Source: Graphilbum fragrans (taxonomy: Eukaryota > Ascomycota > Sordariomycetes > Ophiostomatales > Ophiostomataceae). Taken from it: a stretch of DNA of 64,000 nucleotides. The position numbers were made by a program, and so were the translations under genes. The stretch spans positions 372,001 through 436,000 of the forward strand of contig LLKO01000014.1 of assembly GCA_001513895.1 (NCBI GenBank), in the 5' to 3' direction. The notes below the pieces were generated by a model. It saw nothing but the letters and a program-made list of their open reading frames with translations, did no database searches and was not told the DNA's origin. Positions within the stretch are counted from its first letter, which is position 1. Every line of letters begins with the position of its first letter. Shown piece after piece: positions 55,497 through 64,000 of the stretch.

Positions 55497-57718
55497 TCAC
55501 AGCCTCTGCCGTCCCCGGGTCTCGATGGGAATCAGGAGAATGCCGAAAAAGGCGGCGAGAATCAGGGCCGCGGACAGGTAGATCGGCGCCGACGACCCGT
55601 CGCCCGGCAGCGTGGCCGCCAGCACTGGAGCCACAAGTCCGGTGACGCGGTTGAGAAAGCTGGCCACGCCTGTCCCGGCGCCGCGGACGGGCGCTGGGAA
55701 GATCTCGGGCGTAAAGGCGTACAGCACGCCGTACATGATGTTCTGCGCAAAGGCCTCGATGCACGAAAACACGAGCTGCGATTCTGCCGACCGGCCAAAC
55801 ACGACAAACAGAAACAGAAACACCGCCGACACCAGCGTCGAGATGGCCAGCGTGCCGCGCCGGCCCAGAAACGGCGACGGGTTGTCCACCGTGTAAGCCG
55901 CCAGCAGGCTGCCGGGGACACCGACGACGCTGGTGATGGCGTAGTTGCGGTAGACGGTGGCGGACGAGGGGGCGTCCCGGGCGCCGACAGACGAAGACGC
56001 AGAAGAAGCAGAAGCGCCCCCATGCGACAAGTACTGCGGCAAAAAGGCGTTGAACAGCGGGTAGCCCATGCCAATGGTCGCCCACACAAACCAGATGGCC
56101 ACGGTGGCCGTGCCGAGCTGCCGCGACCGGAACAGCGGCCGCAGCCGGTCGGCCGAAAACGAAGCCAGCCGGTCGCGGATCAGGAGGCCCGTCGCCGGTT
56201 GGTGCCGCCGGCTGCGCGCCGTCGACGCCGATGCCGCGCTCGGCCGCCGGAACGCAATGGACTCGCTGCCGTGGTCGTCGAGGTCGTCGCGCTCGTGCTC
56301 GTGCCCGTGCTCGTCCTCGCTCGTCGCATTGTAGCCCACAAACGGCCCCTCGTCGCCGCAGCCCTCGGCCACCGCCTCCAGAATCGCCTCCGTCAGCCAC
56401 GTCCTGGTGCCGTTGCGGTACGCCAGGCCGTGGATCACGGCCACCGCCTCGGCCTGCCGGCCGCGCGACAGCAGGTACTTGGGCGACTCGAACAGCCGGA
56501 ACACGAAAAAGCGCACGAAAAACATGGCAAACGTCAGCAGCCCAATGGTCGTCACAAACACCCGCCACCCGGGCCGGCCGGAGCGGCCGCCGGTGTCCTC
56601 TCTGTCCTCCCGCTCCCCCCGCCCCTCCACGTGGTCGCCGCCGGCCATCGCCAGCCACGCCAGCAGCGACGAGCACAGCTGTCCCACCGGCCACCACACC
56701 GACAGCAGCGTCAGCAGCGAGCTCGACGCGTCCGGCAGAAACTCCAGGAACAGCGCGCCGTCCACCGGCAGATTGCCGCCCACCCCAAACCCCAGCGCAC
56801 ACACCAGCGCACACACGCTGCCCCAGCTGCCCGCATACGCTGCCAGCGTCCCGAACACGCCGGTGATCAGCAGCGTGCAGTTGAACGCCAGCCGCCGGCC
56901 CATCACGTCGGATCCGATGCCCCAGAAAAAGCTGCCGAAACACAGCCCCAGGAACAGCGCGCTCGTCGTGTACCGCACCGTCTTTTCGGCCACGCCGAAC
57001 TCCGCCGACAGCGACGGCAGGATGAGCGAGACTCCCTAGCATGTTAGTGGCTGAAGCGGGAAGTCGGATGGCACATCGTCGCCATCGTCGCCATCATCGC
57101 ACACCGTGCATACCTGCATCCATAGACTGCCAGAGCGTTAGTAACGACGGACAGACCCAACACCTTCTCTCGCACCACACGCACTTATCGGCAAACCACC
57201 CAAACCCGCACAGGAAAAACAGCTGCCAGTTGTACCGGCCCATGCCGATGTCCTGGATCGCCTTGTTGATGAGCTTGGATTTCACTGCTGGTCAGCCCCA
57301 CTGCCGCCCTGAGCGCGTGTGCACTCTACGGAGTACCTTGCGAGCATCACCCACATTCATACTCTGTCCACCGCACCTTGCCGCCGCGCCGCACCGCTCG
57401 CCGGAGTCCCTCGATGCTGTATTCGCAGGCCTGCATGTGGAGCATGCCTGTGGATTCCTCGCCGTCTCCGTTTTCGGTTTCGTTTCCGCGGCTGTGGCCG
57501 TTGTCGTCGTTGTTCCGAGACCCGTCTTTCCGCCTGCCGCCGCTGCCTCGGCCGTCTTCCACGCTGTCCTCGTCTTCGCTCTCCACGGCCTCGTATTCTG
57601 TCCGCCCTGTCCGCGCCGAGTGGCTGTAGAGATGCGCCTCTTCCAGCGGCACCAGCACACCTGCGTAGTCATCTACCGAGCCGGCCCGCCCGCGGCGCCG
57701 AAAAAACCCGGCCGCCAT
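55497..57718 (-). CDS. MFS transporter, sugar/organic solute porter type
   Basis: Twelve-segment major facilitator of 671 residues from exons 57718-57355, 57284-57185, 57126-57114 and 57035-55497. The 13-nt third exon is fixed by phase and restores FADN-LWMQ-GVSLILPSL, which matches the conserved start of this subgroup (GMGRYNWQLFFLCGFGWFADN). The first 120 residues are cytosolic, acidic and Asn/Gly-rich. Loop 2-3 motif: GSDVMGRR. A long cytosolic loop between TM6 and TM7 contains HGHEHERDDLDDHG. The second half has RRGTLAISTLV and PEIFPAPVRGAGTG, typical of the sugar-porter/SV2-like branch. The C terminus is short (ETRGRQRL). The substrate cannot be read from sequence. It is convergent with the DnaJ gene, 180 bp away. 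Confidence 0.87.
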
Positions 57719-58749
57719 TGAGTTTGCCAGGGGGGAGCTGGGCCAAGGTTCTCGAAGAGCCGCAAGCGCCACAGAGAAATGCCGATCAGCGCACGTTGGG
57801 AAAGCAGCGCCCGGAACGAGAGGACATGCAACCAGGCGAAAACAAGCCCAGTGCCGCGCCCGCCGGAGCACGAGCTTTTCGTGGGAATGGCGAAAGTACG
57901 AATCGAAGAGTGGAACGAGGAGACCGTGAGCAAAAGACAGCGACCGTGCTTTAACAACAAGCGTTGCCAAGAACAACAGAAACAGATCACAAGAACAAGA
58001 CAGATATGAAAGCGCGAAAACAAAAGAATGTCGGGGGCAGCAAAGCGACCGTGGCCGTCCTAAACTGTCTGGGACGAGAGATGCGTGTGGGGAAAGCTGG
58101 GAATCTGGGGCATGGACCAAAGGGCCACGGGGTGTCTTTTTTCGTGCTGGAACAGGCAAGCCAATGCAGCAGCCACGGGGCGGACGCACGCTAAATACGG
58201 GCAGTGGGGGCTCGTGGCTTGGTATCTGTAGTGGATGTGTCAGCCGGCTACAGGTGATCTGACTGAGATCGGCTGCAGATACGCTGTAGTGCTGTGTCAT
58301 CGTTACTCTGTATTCTGCATGCAACTCGATAGCAGCGATCTAAGTCAACCACGTTCGACCACTACAACAATACGACGTAGACAGTGATATTACAGCAACA
58401 TAAGAGCATCATACAGAGCAACAGCTGTTATTGTGGCAAACATACAACGCCATTTCGTGGCAGTCACCCAAACGTAAATACTCCGTACAATCACGAGAAA
58501 CGGCGTTCGTCTCGTGCGAACATAGTCAAACCAAAACCAAAACAAATGAATCTAGACCCTACCCTTGTGGTGACCTGCGCCAACGCCTGCCAGCCTCTAA
58601 CACTCTCCAATGATCGTAACAAGCATTCCTCGCCTTAGTAGCGGTATCTCCTCTTCCCTGCTCCCTCCTTTCTTCCACCCCCTGCTCCCCCTTTCTTTTC
58701 ACTCTGCCCTCTCCTTCTTCCTCCAACCGCCCCTCCCTCTCCACCACCC
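57719..58749. other. Intergenic: MFS promoter side and ATG7 3' flank
   Basis: A 1-kb stretch between two minus-strand genes. TACTCCGTA occurs near 58480. A pyrimidine-rich tract at 58640-58750 lies directly downstream of the ATG7 stop. No gene is supported. Confidence 0.6.
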
Positions 58750-61050
58750 CTACAGCAGCACTGCCTCGCCGTCATCGTCGTCGTCCACGCCGTCGTCGCT
58801 AAAGTCCAGCTCGGCTGCCATCTCCTCCGCCCGCCGCTGGATCTCCGCCAGTCCCGAGAGCTCCGACACGTACTCCCGGTCGCCGAGCGCCTTCTTCACA
58901 AACTCCCAGCCCTCCGCCCGGTATGCGTCCAGAATCGGCCGGCTGCATGCACTGCACTGCGGATACGACTGCCCGCGGATCAGCATGTTCTGGAAGTGCG
59001 CCAGGAACCCGCGGATCTGGTGCGGCACAAGGCCCAGAGGGTGGTCCACGGGGTCGCGCTCGATCTCCGCCGGCGACATCCCGGGCCCGGGTCCGGTCAG
59101 CGGTGCCGGTGCGTACTGTCGCTTCGGGTGTTGCAGCAGGCTCACGAGCAGCTCCACCAGTAGCGCCGACGCGATGGCTGCCACGCCCGGCCGCGTGACC
59201 GTGCACTGCTGGTCGAGCGTCTGGTCCTTGACCGACTGGGTTGTTAGCACAGATAGGACGAGAAAACAGGAGAAAGGAGCAAAAAAGCAAAAAAAAGCAA
59301 AAAGCAAAAAGCGAAAAAGCCGGAGAGAAACGTACATCCGCTGGCGCTACGACGTCGTTGCAAAAGTAGCAGCCGAGCGTGTCCTCGGAGCCGTCGGCGG
59401 GGGTGGCGCCGTGGCGCATGACGACGTAGGTGTCGAAGCCGAGCGCCGCGTTGAGCACGATCTTGCCCTTGGCCTTGCCCATGACGGTGGGCAGCCAGCG
59501 CGACTCGCGCGTGTCCATGAGCAGGAAAATGACGTCGTGCGCGTCGACGAGCGCCTCCAGCTGCGCAAAGTCGGCGCGCGTCTTGGCCTCGTCGAGCACC
59601 GGATGGCCGAGCATCGGCACCGACAGCACATGGCCGGCAGCCGCGACGCCCGGGTAGATGTTCCGCAGCGCCTCGGCCGCGCGCGTGGCCTTGGGCGCGC
59701 CGCCCTGCAGACAGTCGTCAAACGCAAACAGCGGCTGGCGCACGGGGTTCGAAAACGACACCGAGCCGTAGTCCACAAACGTAATGCGCCGCACGCCCCA
59801 GCCCATCAGATTCCGCGACACGTAGCTGCCCAGCGTGCCCGCCCCCAGCAGCAGACACGACACCTCCTTGATGCGGTCGAGGTCCAGGTTCGGCGAGATC
59901 CGCCACTTCATCAGCTTCAGGTTGAGGTCCACCGCCTGGTCCGCCAGCCGCGCCGGGTCCATGTACTCGCCCAGATTGGCCACTCGTGCCTGCAGCTTGC
60001 CGTTCATGTTGCGCTCCCATCCTGTCACCTTGGGCATGTCGGCCGCTGGCTTGGCCGCCGGCTTGGCCGCCGCGCCGCCTGTCTCCCCGCCTCCGCCGTC
60101 CATCGCCACCGGCAAAATGATGCTGCGGGGCTCGTCTCGTCGCCCTTGTGTGTCGCGGTAGCAGAGAATCTGCGCCTTGTGTAGCCCGTATCGCTGCCGG
60201 ATCAGCACTAGCAGGTTGCGCAGCGGCCACGCCGGGTTCTCCGGGTACGTCGACGGATCGACAAATGAAATGTACTGGCTTTCGGCGGCGACGCCCTGGA
60301 AAAAGCCCGCCTCGAAGTCCCGCAGCGACCCGATCTCCCACCGGAACCCCAGCTCGATCTCCTCGTCGAGCAGGTAGTCGTTCTGGCTGGCGTCCAGGAT
60401 GGGCACGCGCTTGGCCAGGAAGAAGCCGTGCTGCCGGTTGTCCGTAGCATACCGCCAGGTGCCGACCTTTTCCACCAGCATCTTCGTCTCCTTGGGCGAC
60501 AAATGGCCGACGTCGCCCACGCGCTTCCACGGGGGGTCCGAGTGCAGGGCCGGAAACGCAAACCAGTACGTGAACCGGTACTTTTTGAGGTCGGCAAACG
60601 AGATGACGTTGAAGGACGAGAGCAGAGACGGCACTTCGTAGATTGTGCCGTCGCGGATGGCGTCCCAGATCTGCCGTGCTGTCGTGTAGAGCATTGCCGC
60701 CTTGTCGGCTTGCTTGAAGTCTTCCACCGTGTTGAAGTTGCGGATAATGCCCTCGGCGCGCGCGACGCCGTGCGGTGCTCTGTTCCAGCGGTCAGCAGCC
60801 ACAAACACACAAACACACAAACAACCCTGCTATCACGCACGCCCACGTACTGCGTGCTTGTCAGAGCGCTGCCCAGAATCTGCATCTGGCCGCTGAGGTT
60901 GGGGTCCTTTTCGCCCCGCGGCTCATACAACCCGAGAACGGAGCGAGCCGAATCGTCGAGCTTGTCGTGGTCGAGCTTGGACGAAAAGAGAGCCGAGTAG
61001 AACGGCATCTCGATGCTCGAGTTGAACGTCGCAAACTGGAGGCCCGCCAT
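58750..61050 (-). CDS. ATG7: Autophagy E1-like activating enzyme Atg7
   Basis: E1-like enzyme that activates Atg8 and Atg12 for transfer to Atg3 and Atg10. Exons 61050-60851, 60779-59336 and 59235-58750 give 709 residues, usual for the family. The N-terminal domain starts FATFNSSIEMPFYSAL and includes FADLKKYRFTYWFAFP and VGTWRYATDNRQHGFFLAKR. The E1 ATP site is LLLGAGTLGSYVSRN (GAGTLG at about 379-384), then ITFVDYG and SNPVRQPLF. After CYFCNDVVAPAD the second intron splits the gene before SVKDQTLDQQCTVTRPG, which carries the catalytic Cys at about 559. The last 30 residues are acidic (DFSDDGVDDDDDGEAVLL), as in the Atg8-binding tail of the family. An Ala/Lys/Pro repeat (KPAAKPAA, about 306-313) is a local insertion. 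It is divergent from dCMP deaminase. Confidence 0.96.
59279..59320 (-). repeat. A-rich GCAAAAA repeat in ATG7 intron 2
   Basis: Five imperfect GCAAAAA units on the plus strand give a TTTTTGC pyrimidine tract on the gene strand, inside the 100-nt second intron of ATG7, between the donor and the branch/acceptor. Confidence 0.8.
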
Positions 61051-61491
61051 CGTTGCTGGCCGGCTCGCGGCAGGTTCGCTGGGAACTGCAAGTTGTCTTT
61101 GCGTGTGGTGTGCGTAGATGCGCGGGTACTTTCCGTAATTTGCGTCGCCGTTTGGAGTGGGAAATAGTGTGTGTTCTAGACGACGCGGAAATAATACGAG
61201 TAGGTGTTGTGGACAGCTGTGGGAGTATTGAAACGTCGAGAGAAAAAGGGATCACAAACAGCAAGAGAGAGACAGGGAACCCGTGAGAGTGCTGAGCCGT
61301 TGATATACGAGGAGCCGTTATGGTCACGTCACGACGATAACTAATACAAAGTGCTCTCCATCAGCTTAAAATGACTAGAGGGGGCGGGGTAGGCGGTACA
61401 GACTACTCTCGTAGGCATGAAGAATTAGGGACAACTGCACAGTGGTTACATACTCCGCAGGCTCTTCTGCCTGCCGTGGTAGCGCTAAGCG

Positions 61492-61505
61492 GCCCACGCG
61501 TGGGC
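61492..61505. promoter_or_regulatory. 14-bp perfect palindrome with ACGCGT core
   Basis: GCCCACGCGTGGGC reads the same on both strands. ACGCGT is the MluI cell-cycle box (MBF site) in yeasts. It lies about 675 nt before the dCMP deaminase start and about 440 nt before ATG7, so a regulatory role is possible but unproven. Confidence 0.45.
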
Positions 61506-61944
61506 TGTTCTTCAGGTGAGTAGCAGCGCATCCGGCGTCCTTCCCCCGCTGGATCGTGCTGTGAGCAGCCCTGTCAGATGGCCAAGCCTGCTGACCGTAG
61601 GCAGCAAAGCAAGGCGCACAAACACAATCAGCACAGCGAACAGCACATCACCTGAGCCGCCTGGACGGGAAAGCGAAGGAGCTTGTGTCTCAGAGTGCCG
61701 CTCGTCCCTTTGAGTCATGCGTGACGACCGCTGCCTAAACAGCTGAGTAAAGCGCTGCCAGCTGGGCCGCCTCTTTGTTCTTCTGCCCACCCGCCCCTTC
61801 TTTCCTGTGCCGTCGGGTTCCTAAAAAGTGCTGTTTCGTGGGCGCTTGAAAAAAATATCCTACATAGCTACCTGGCAAAAGCGTCCGCTCTTCCGCTATC
61901 CGGACCGCTAAATGGCTCTTTCCCCTCCAACACGTGCAGTGGGT

Positions 61945-61961
61945 ACGCGTCGCGTCGCGCG
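61945..61961 (+). promoter_or_regulatory. ACGCGT/CGCG cluster (possible MBF site)
   Basis: ACGCGTCGCGTCGCGCG contains one ACGCGT followed by overlapping CGCG words, about 220-235 nt before the dCMP deaminase start. In budding yeast, DNA-precursor genes are driven by ACGCGT boxes, so this fits the downstream gene. ACGCGT also occurs elsewhere in this window, which weakens the case. Confidence 0.45.
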
Positions 61962-62179
61962 TATCCGATTTATCACGTATTGCAGTTTCGGTGTGTGGTA
62001 CTATCACTAAAAGTGCTGGTTTTTATTGGGTGTGTAACGTAAAGCTAGCCTTTGGGGCTGCAATGCGAATCCGACGAGTGCGTGCGCCGTCTCTGATGCT
62101 ATTACGCCCACACGGACACAGCAGATACGAATACACAAGCAGATACACACGGGCCGTAGAACATATTGCCTAGCCCACC

Positions 62180-63527
62180 ATGCTCATTGGCATTTGCGGA
62201 AGTATGTCCCGAGGGGTCTGAGCAAACAGAGAGAGAATGAGAGAAAGACGGCCGGGCAGAGAGGAAGACGGCGACACACCATTCTAATCCAAACAGGCAT
62301 CTGTGCCGGCAAGAGCACCGTCGCCGAGTACCTCGTCGAGCGCCATGGCTTCACACGCCTCTCGATCGGAGGCGCGGCCGCCGACGCCAGTAAACCGTCC
62401 TCGGCCGTGACGCCCACTGCTGCTCCGCAGACCGTCTTCGCCTCCCCCGAGGACATGCTCGAGTTCGTCACCGCCCACTGGCGCGACCGCTGGGTCACCA
62501 CCGACATGGCTAGCGAGGCCGTCCTCGACATTTTCTACCGCCGTCCTTTTTTCCTGCTCATCTGCGTCGACGCACCGCTGGCCGTGCGCTGGCGTCGCGC
62601 CACTGCCAAAGCCCGCGCCCAAAGACAACCGGTTCCGACGCTGGAAGACTTTGTGGCTCGCTCTGATGGGCAGTTGTACGGCGGTGGGAGCAGCAGCAGC
62701 AGCGTTGGTCACCCTTCTGGCCCGCTGATGCCGCTGATGGCGCGATCGGTGCTGCGTTTGGTCAACACCGGGCCCGAGGGAGCGCTCTCCGGAACCGGGG
62801 GCGAGTCCGGTTCTGCTCCCGCCTCTACGTCCCTCTCGCCGCCGTCGTTGTCCCCCTCCGCGCGCTCTCCCCTCTATACCCGCCTCTTCGACGCCCTCGA
62901 CAAGGCCGGCCTCAGCGCCCACGGCGTCGAAGAACTCCTCCGCCCCTCTTGGGACCGCTACTTTATGGCCCTCGCCTCGCTCGCCGCCCAGCGCAGCAAC
63001 TGCATGAAGCGCCGCGTCGGCTGTGTGCTCGTGCGCGAGCACCGCGTCGTCAGCACCGGCTACAACGGCACGCCGCGCGGTCTGCGCAACTGCGGCGAGG
63101 GCGGCTGCGGCCGGTGCAACGGCGGTGCCGGCGCCGGTGTTGGCCTGGCCACCTGTCTGTGTCTGCACGCCGAGGAGAATGCGCTGCTCGAGGCCGGCCG
63201 CGAGCGGATTCCCAGTGGGACTGTCAGCGACAACGGCAGCGGCAGCGAGAGCAAGGGCGGCACCATTCTCTACTGCGACACCTGTCCCTGCCTCACCTGC
63301 AGCATCAAGATCGTCCAGGTCGGCATCCGCGAGGTCGTCTACAGCCACGGCTACAGCATGGACGAGCAGACGGCTGCAGTGTTTCGCGAGGCCGGCGTCA
63401 AGCTTCGCCAGTTTGTTCCGGTGCGTCTGTGTTCTGTTGGTGTAGTTGATTCTCGGTCTGACATTCGCTAACTTACACGCAGCCCGTCCACGGAATCATC
63501 GATCTCGATAAGATCGAGCTGCCATAG
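62180..63527 (+). CDS. DCD1: Deoxycytidylate (dCMP) deaminase
   Basis: Zinc enzyme that converts dCMP to dUMP for thymidylate synthesis. Exons 62180-62201, 62297-63420 and 63483-63527 give 396 residues. The first intron splits the N-terminal P-loop: MLIGICG-SICAGKSTVAEY, the dephospho-CoA-kinase-like domain found in fungal Dcd1. The deaminase domain is C-terminal: WDRYFMALASLAAQRSNCMKR, GYNGTPRGLRNC, then the zinc site HAEENA (His298, catalytic Glu300) and CPCLTCS (Cys339, Cys342). A Ser/Gly/Pro-rich linker (about 135-200) and a Gly-rich insert before the HAE motif make it longer than the yeast enzyme (about 310). The third exon adds PVHGIIDLDKIELP, the usual end. Confidence 0.94.
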
Positions 63528-64000
63528 CCAAACGGGATAGGCATGCTCCGTAGACTACACGGGTTATTCATATGACGTACACACACATCAGTCATAGCAT
63601 TCCACATCCTCTAGTAGTAGTAATAAAATTTGAAAGCGTTCTACAGTGATATCAGCAGAAACATTAGGAAATACACGTGAATAAATAAAAAGGTATACAT
63701 CAAGAAATCGCCAGACTCCCTCTCCAACCATGTCCAAAATATCGGTGTTCAGTCGCGGATGCCCCTTGTCTGTTTGGTCTTGTCTTTTGGTGCCGATAAG
63801 CGATCCCTGGTCGGTAGGTAGTATCTGCTCTCTTTCGGGATTAGGGAAAAAGAAAGGGAAGGCCGCTCTTCCACTTGTCTTCTCCCCTTGCGTGGACTCC
63901 CGACAACCATGGTTGCTGCTGCTGCTGCTGCTGCCGCTGCTTGGTTGTCCAGTCCCATGGCTGCAGCGCGCAAAGGTTGCCGACAGTTGAGGGCAGCACG
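63528..64000. other. 3' flank of dCMP deaminase, window edge
   Basis: AT-rich 3' flank up to about 63700, then mixed sequence with a CTG run (63910-63940). A minus-strand open frame at 63749-63973 reads poly-Ala through this run and has no recognisable family; it may be the edge of a gene beyond the window or chance. Confidence 0.4.

Larger units (their letters stand above)
61051..62179. other. Divergent promoter region, ATG7 / dCMP deaminase
   Basis: About 1.1 kb from which both genes are read. It holds a 14-bp perfect palindrome with ACGCGT at 61492-61505, a CACGTG at 61931-61936 and an ACGCGT-rich block at 61945-61961. No open frame looks like a gene. Confidence 0.65.

Noticed and set aside
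56022..57047. 341-codon open frame on the plus strand
   Set aside because: Antisense to the MFS gene, rich in Arg/Gln/Pro; the minus-strand frame carries the transporter motifs.
1637..61050. ATG13 and ATG7 as part of an autophagy cluster
   Set aside because: They are more than 50 kb apart with unrelated genes between; co-location is probably chance.
62284..63348. 354-codon open frame on the minus strand
   Set aside because: Antisense to dCMP deaminase, whose zinc and P-loop motifs fix the coding strand.
1..64000. CRISPR arrays, bacterial operons or phage genes
   Set aside because: Introns with CTAAC branch points and eukaryotic protein families throughout; no spaced direct repeats of CRISPR type were seen.

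Overview
The window looks like nuclear DNA of a filamentous ascomycete, probably a Sordariomycete. Genes are GC-rich and interrupted by short introns (about 50-150 nt) with GT..AG borders and CTAAC-type branch points. Proteins carry long Ser/Gly/Ala/Pro and poly-Gly insertions, and several products are fungal (CCG-6-like wall protein, PDR-type ABC-G pump, Yrb30-type Ran-binding protein). Placement nearer to Ophiostomatales (Ophiostoma/Sporothrix) is only an impression. I could not run a search.

Layout. 1-13.6 kb: ATG13 (autophagy initiation) and a very large ankyrin/RCC1/BTB protein of the IBtk type, both on the minus strand, with a 40-N assembly gap upstream of ATG13. 15.4-20.7 kb: a 12-exon mitochondrial 2-oxodicarboxylate carrier, tail to tail with a JmjC/cupin oxygenase-like gene, then the casein kinase 2 regulatory (beta) subunit. 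20.7-25.5 kb: a gene-poor, partly AT-rich stretch. 25.5-32.5 kb: a full-length PDR ABC transporter convergent with a cytochrome P450. 33.5-40.0 kb: an Uls1/Rad5-like SNF2 ATPase and a RanGTP-binding Yrb30-like protein. 40.0-51.2 kb: two gene deserts rich in short TAC(G)GAGTA / TACGAGTA words, flanking a small GPI-type cell-wall protein like Neurospora CCG-6. 51.2-63.5 kb: a compact block with an ACSS-type acyl-CoA synthetase, a membrane DnaJ protein, an MFS transporter, ATG7 and dCMP deaminase.

How the genes relate. ATG13 and ATG7 serve the same pathway (Atg1 complex and the Atg8/Atg12 conjugation E1) but are more than 50 kb apart. The ABC pump and P450 form a plausible detoxification pair. 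The 2-oxodicarboxylate carrier and the JmjC protein, which has an intact HxD...H iron triad and a presequence-like N terminus, suggest a mitochondrial 2-oxoglutarate link. The rest are housekeeping genes without an evident common pathway. Exon structures were built by hand from splice consensus, reading-frame phase and recalled family motifs. In all the spliced models the coding length is a multiple of three.
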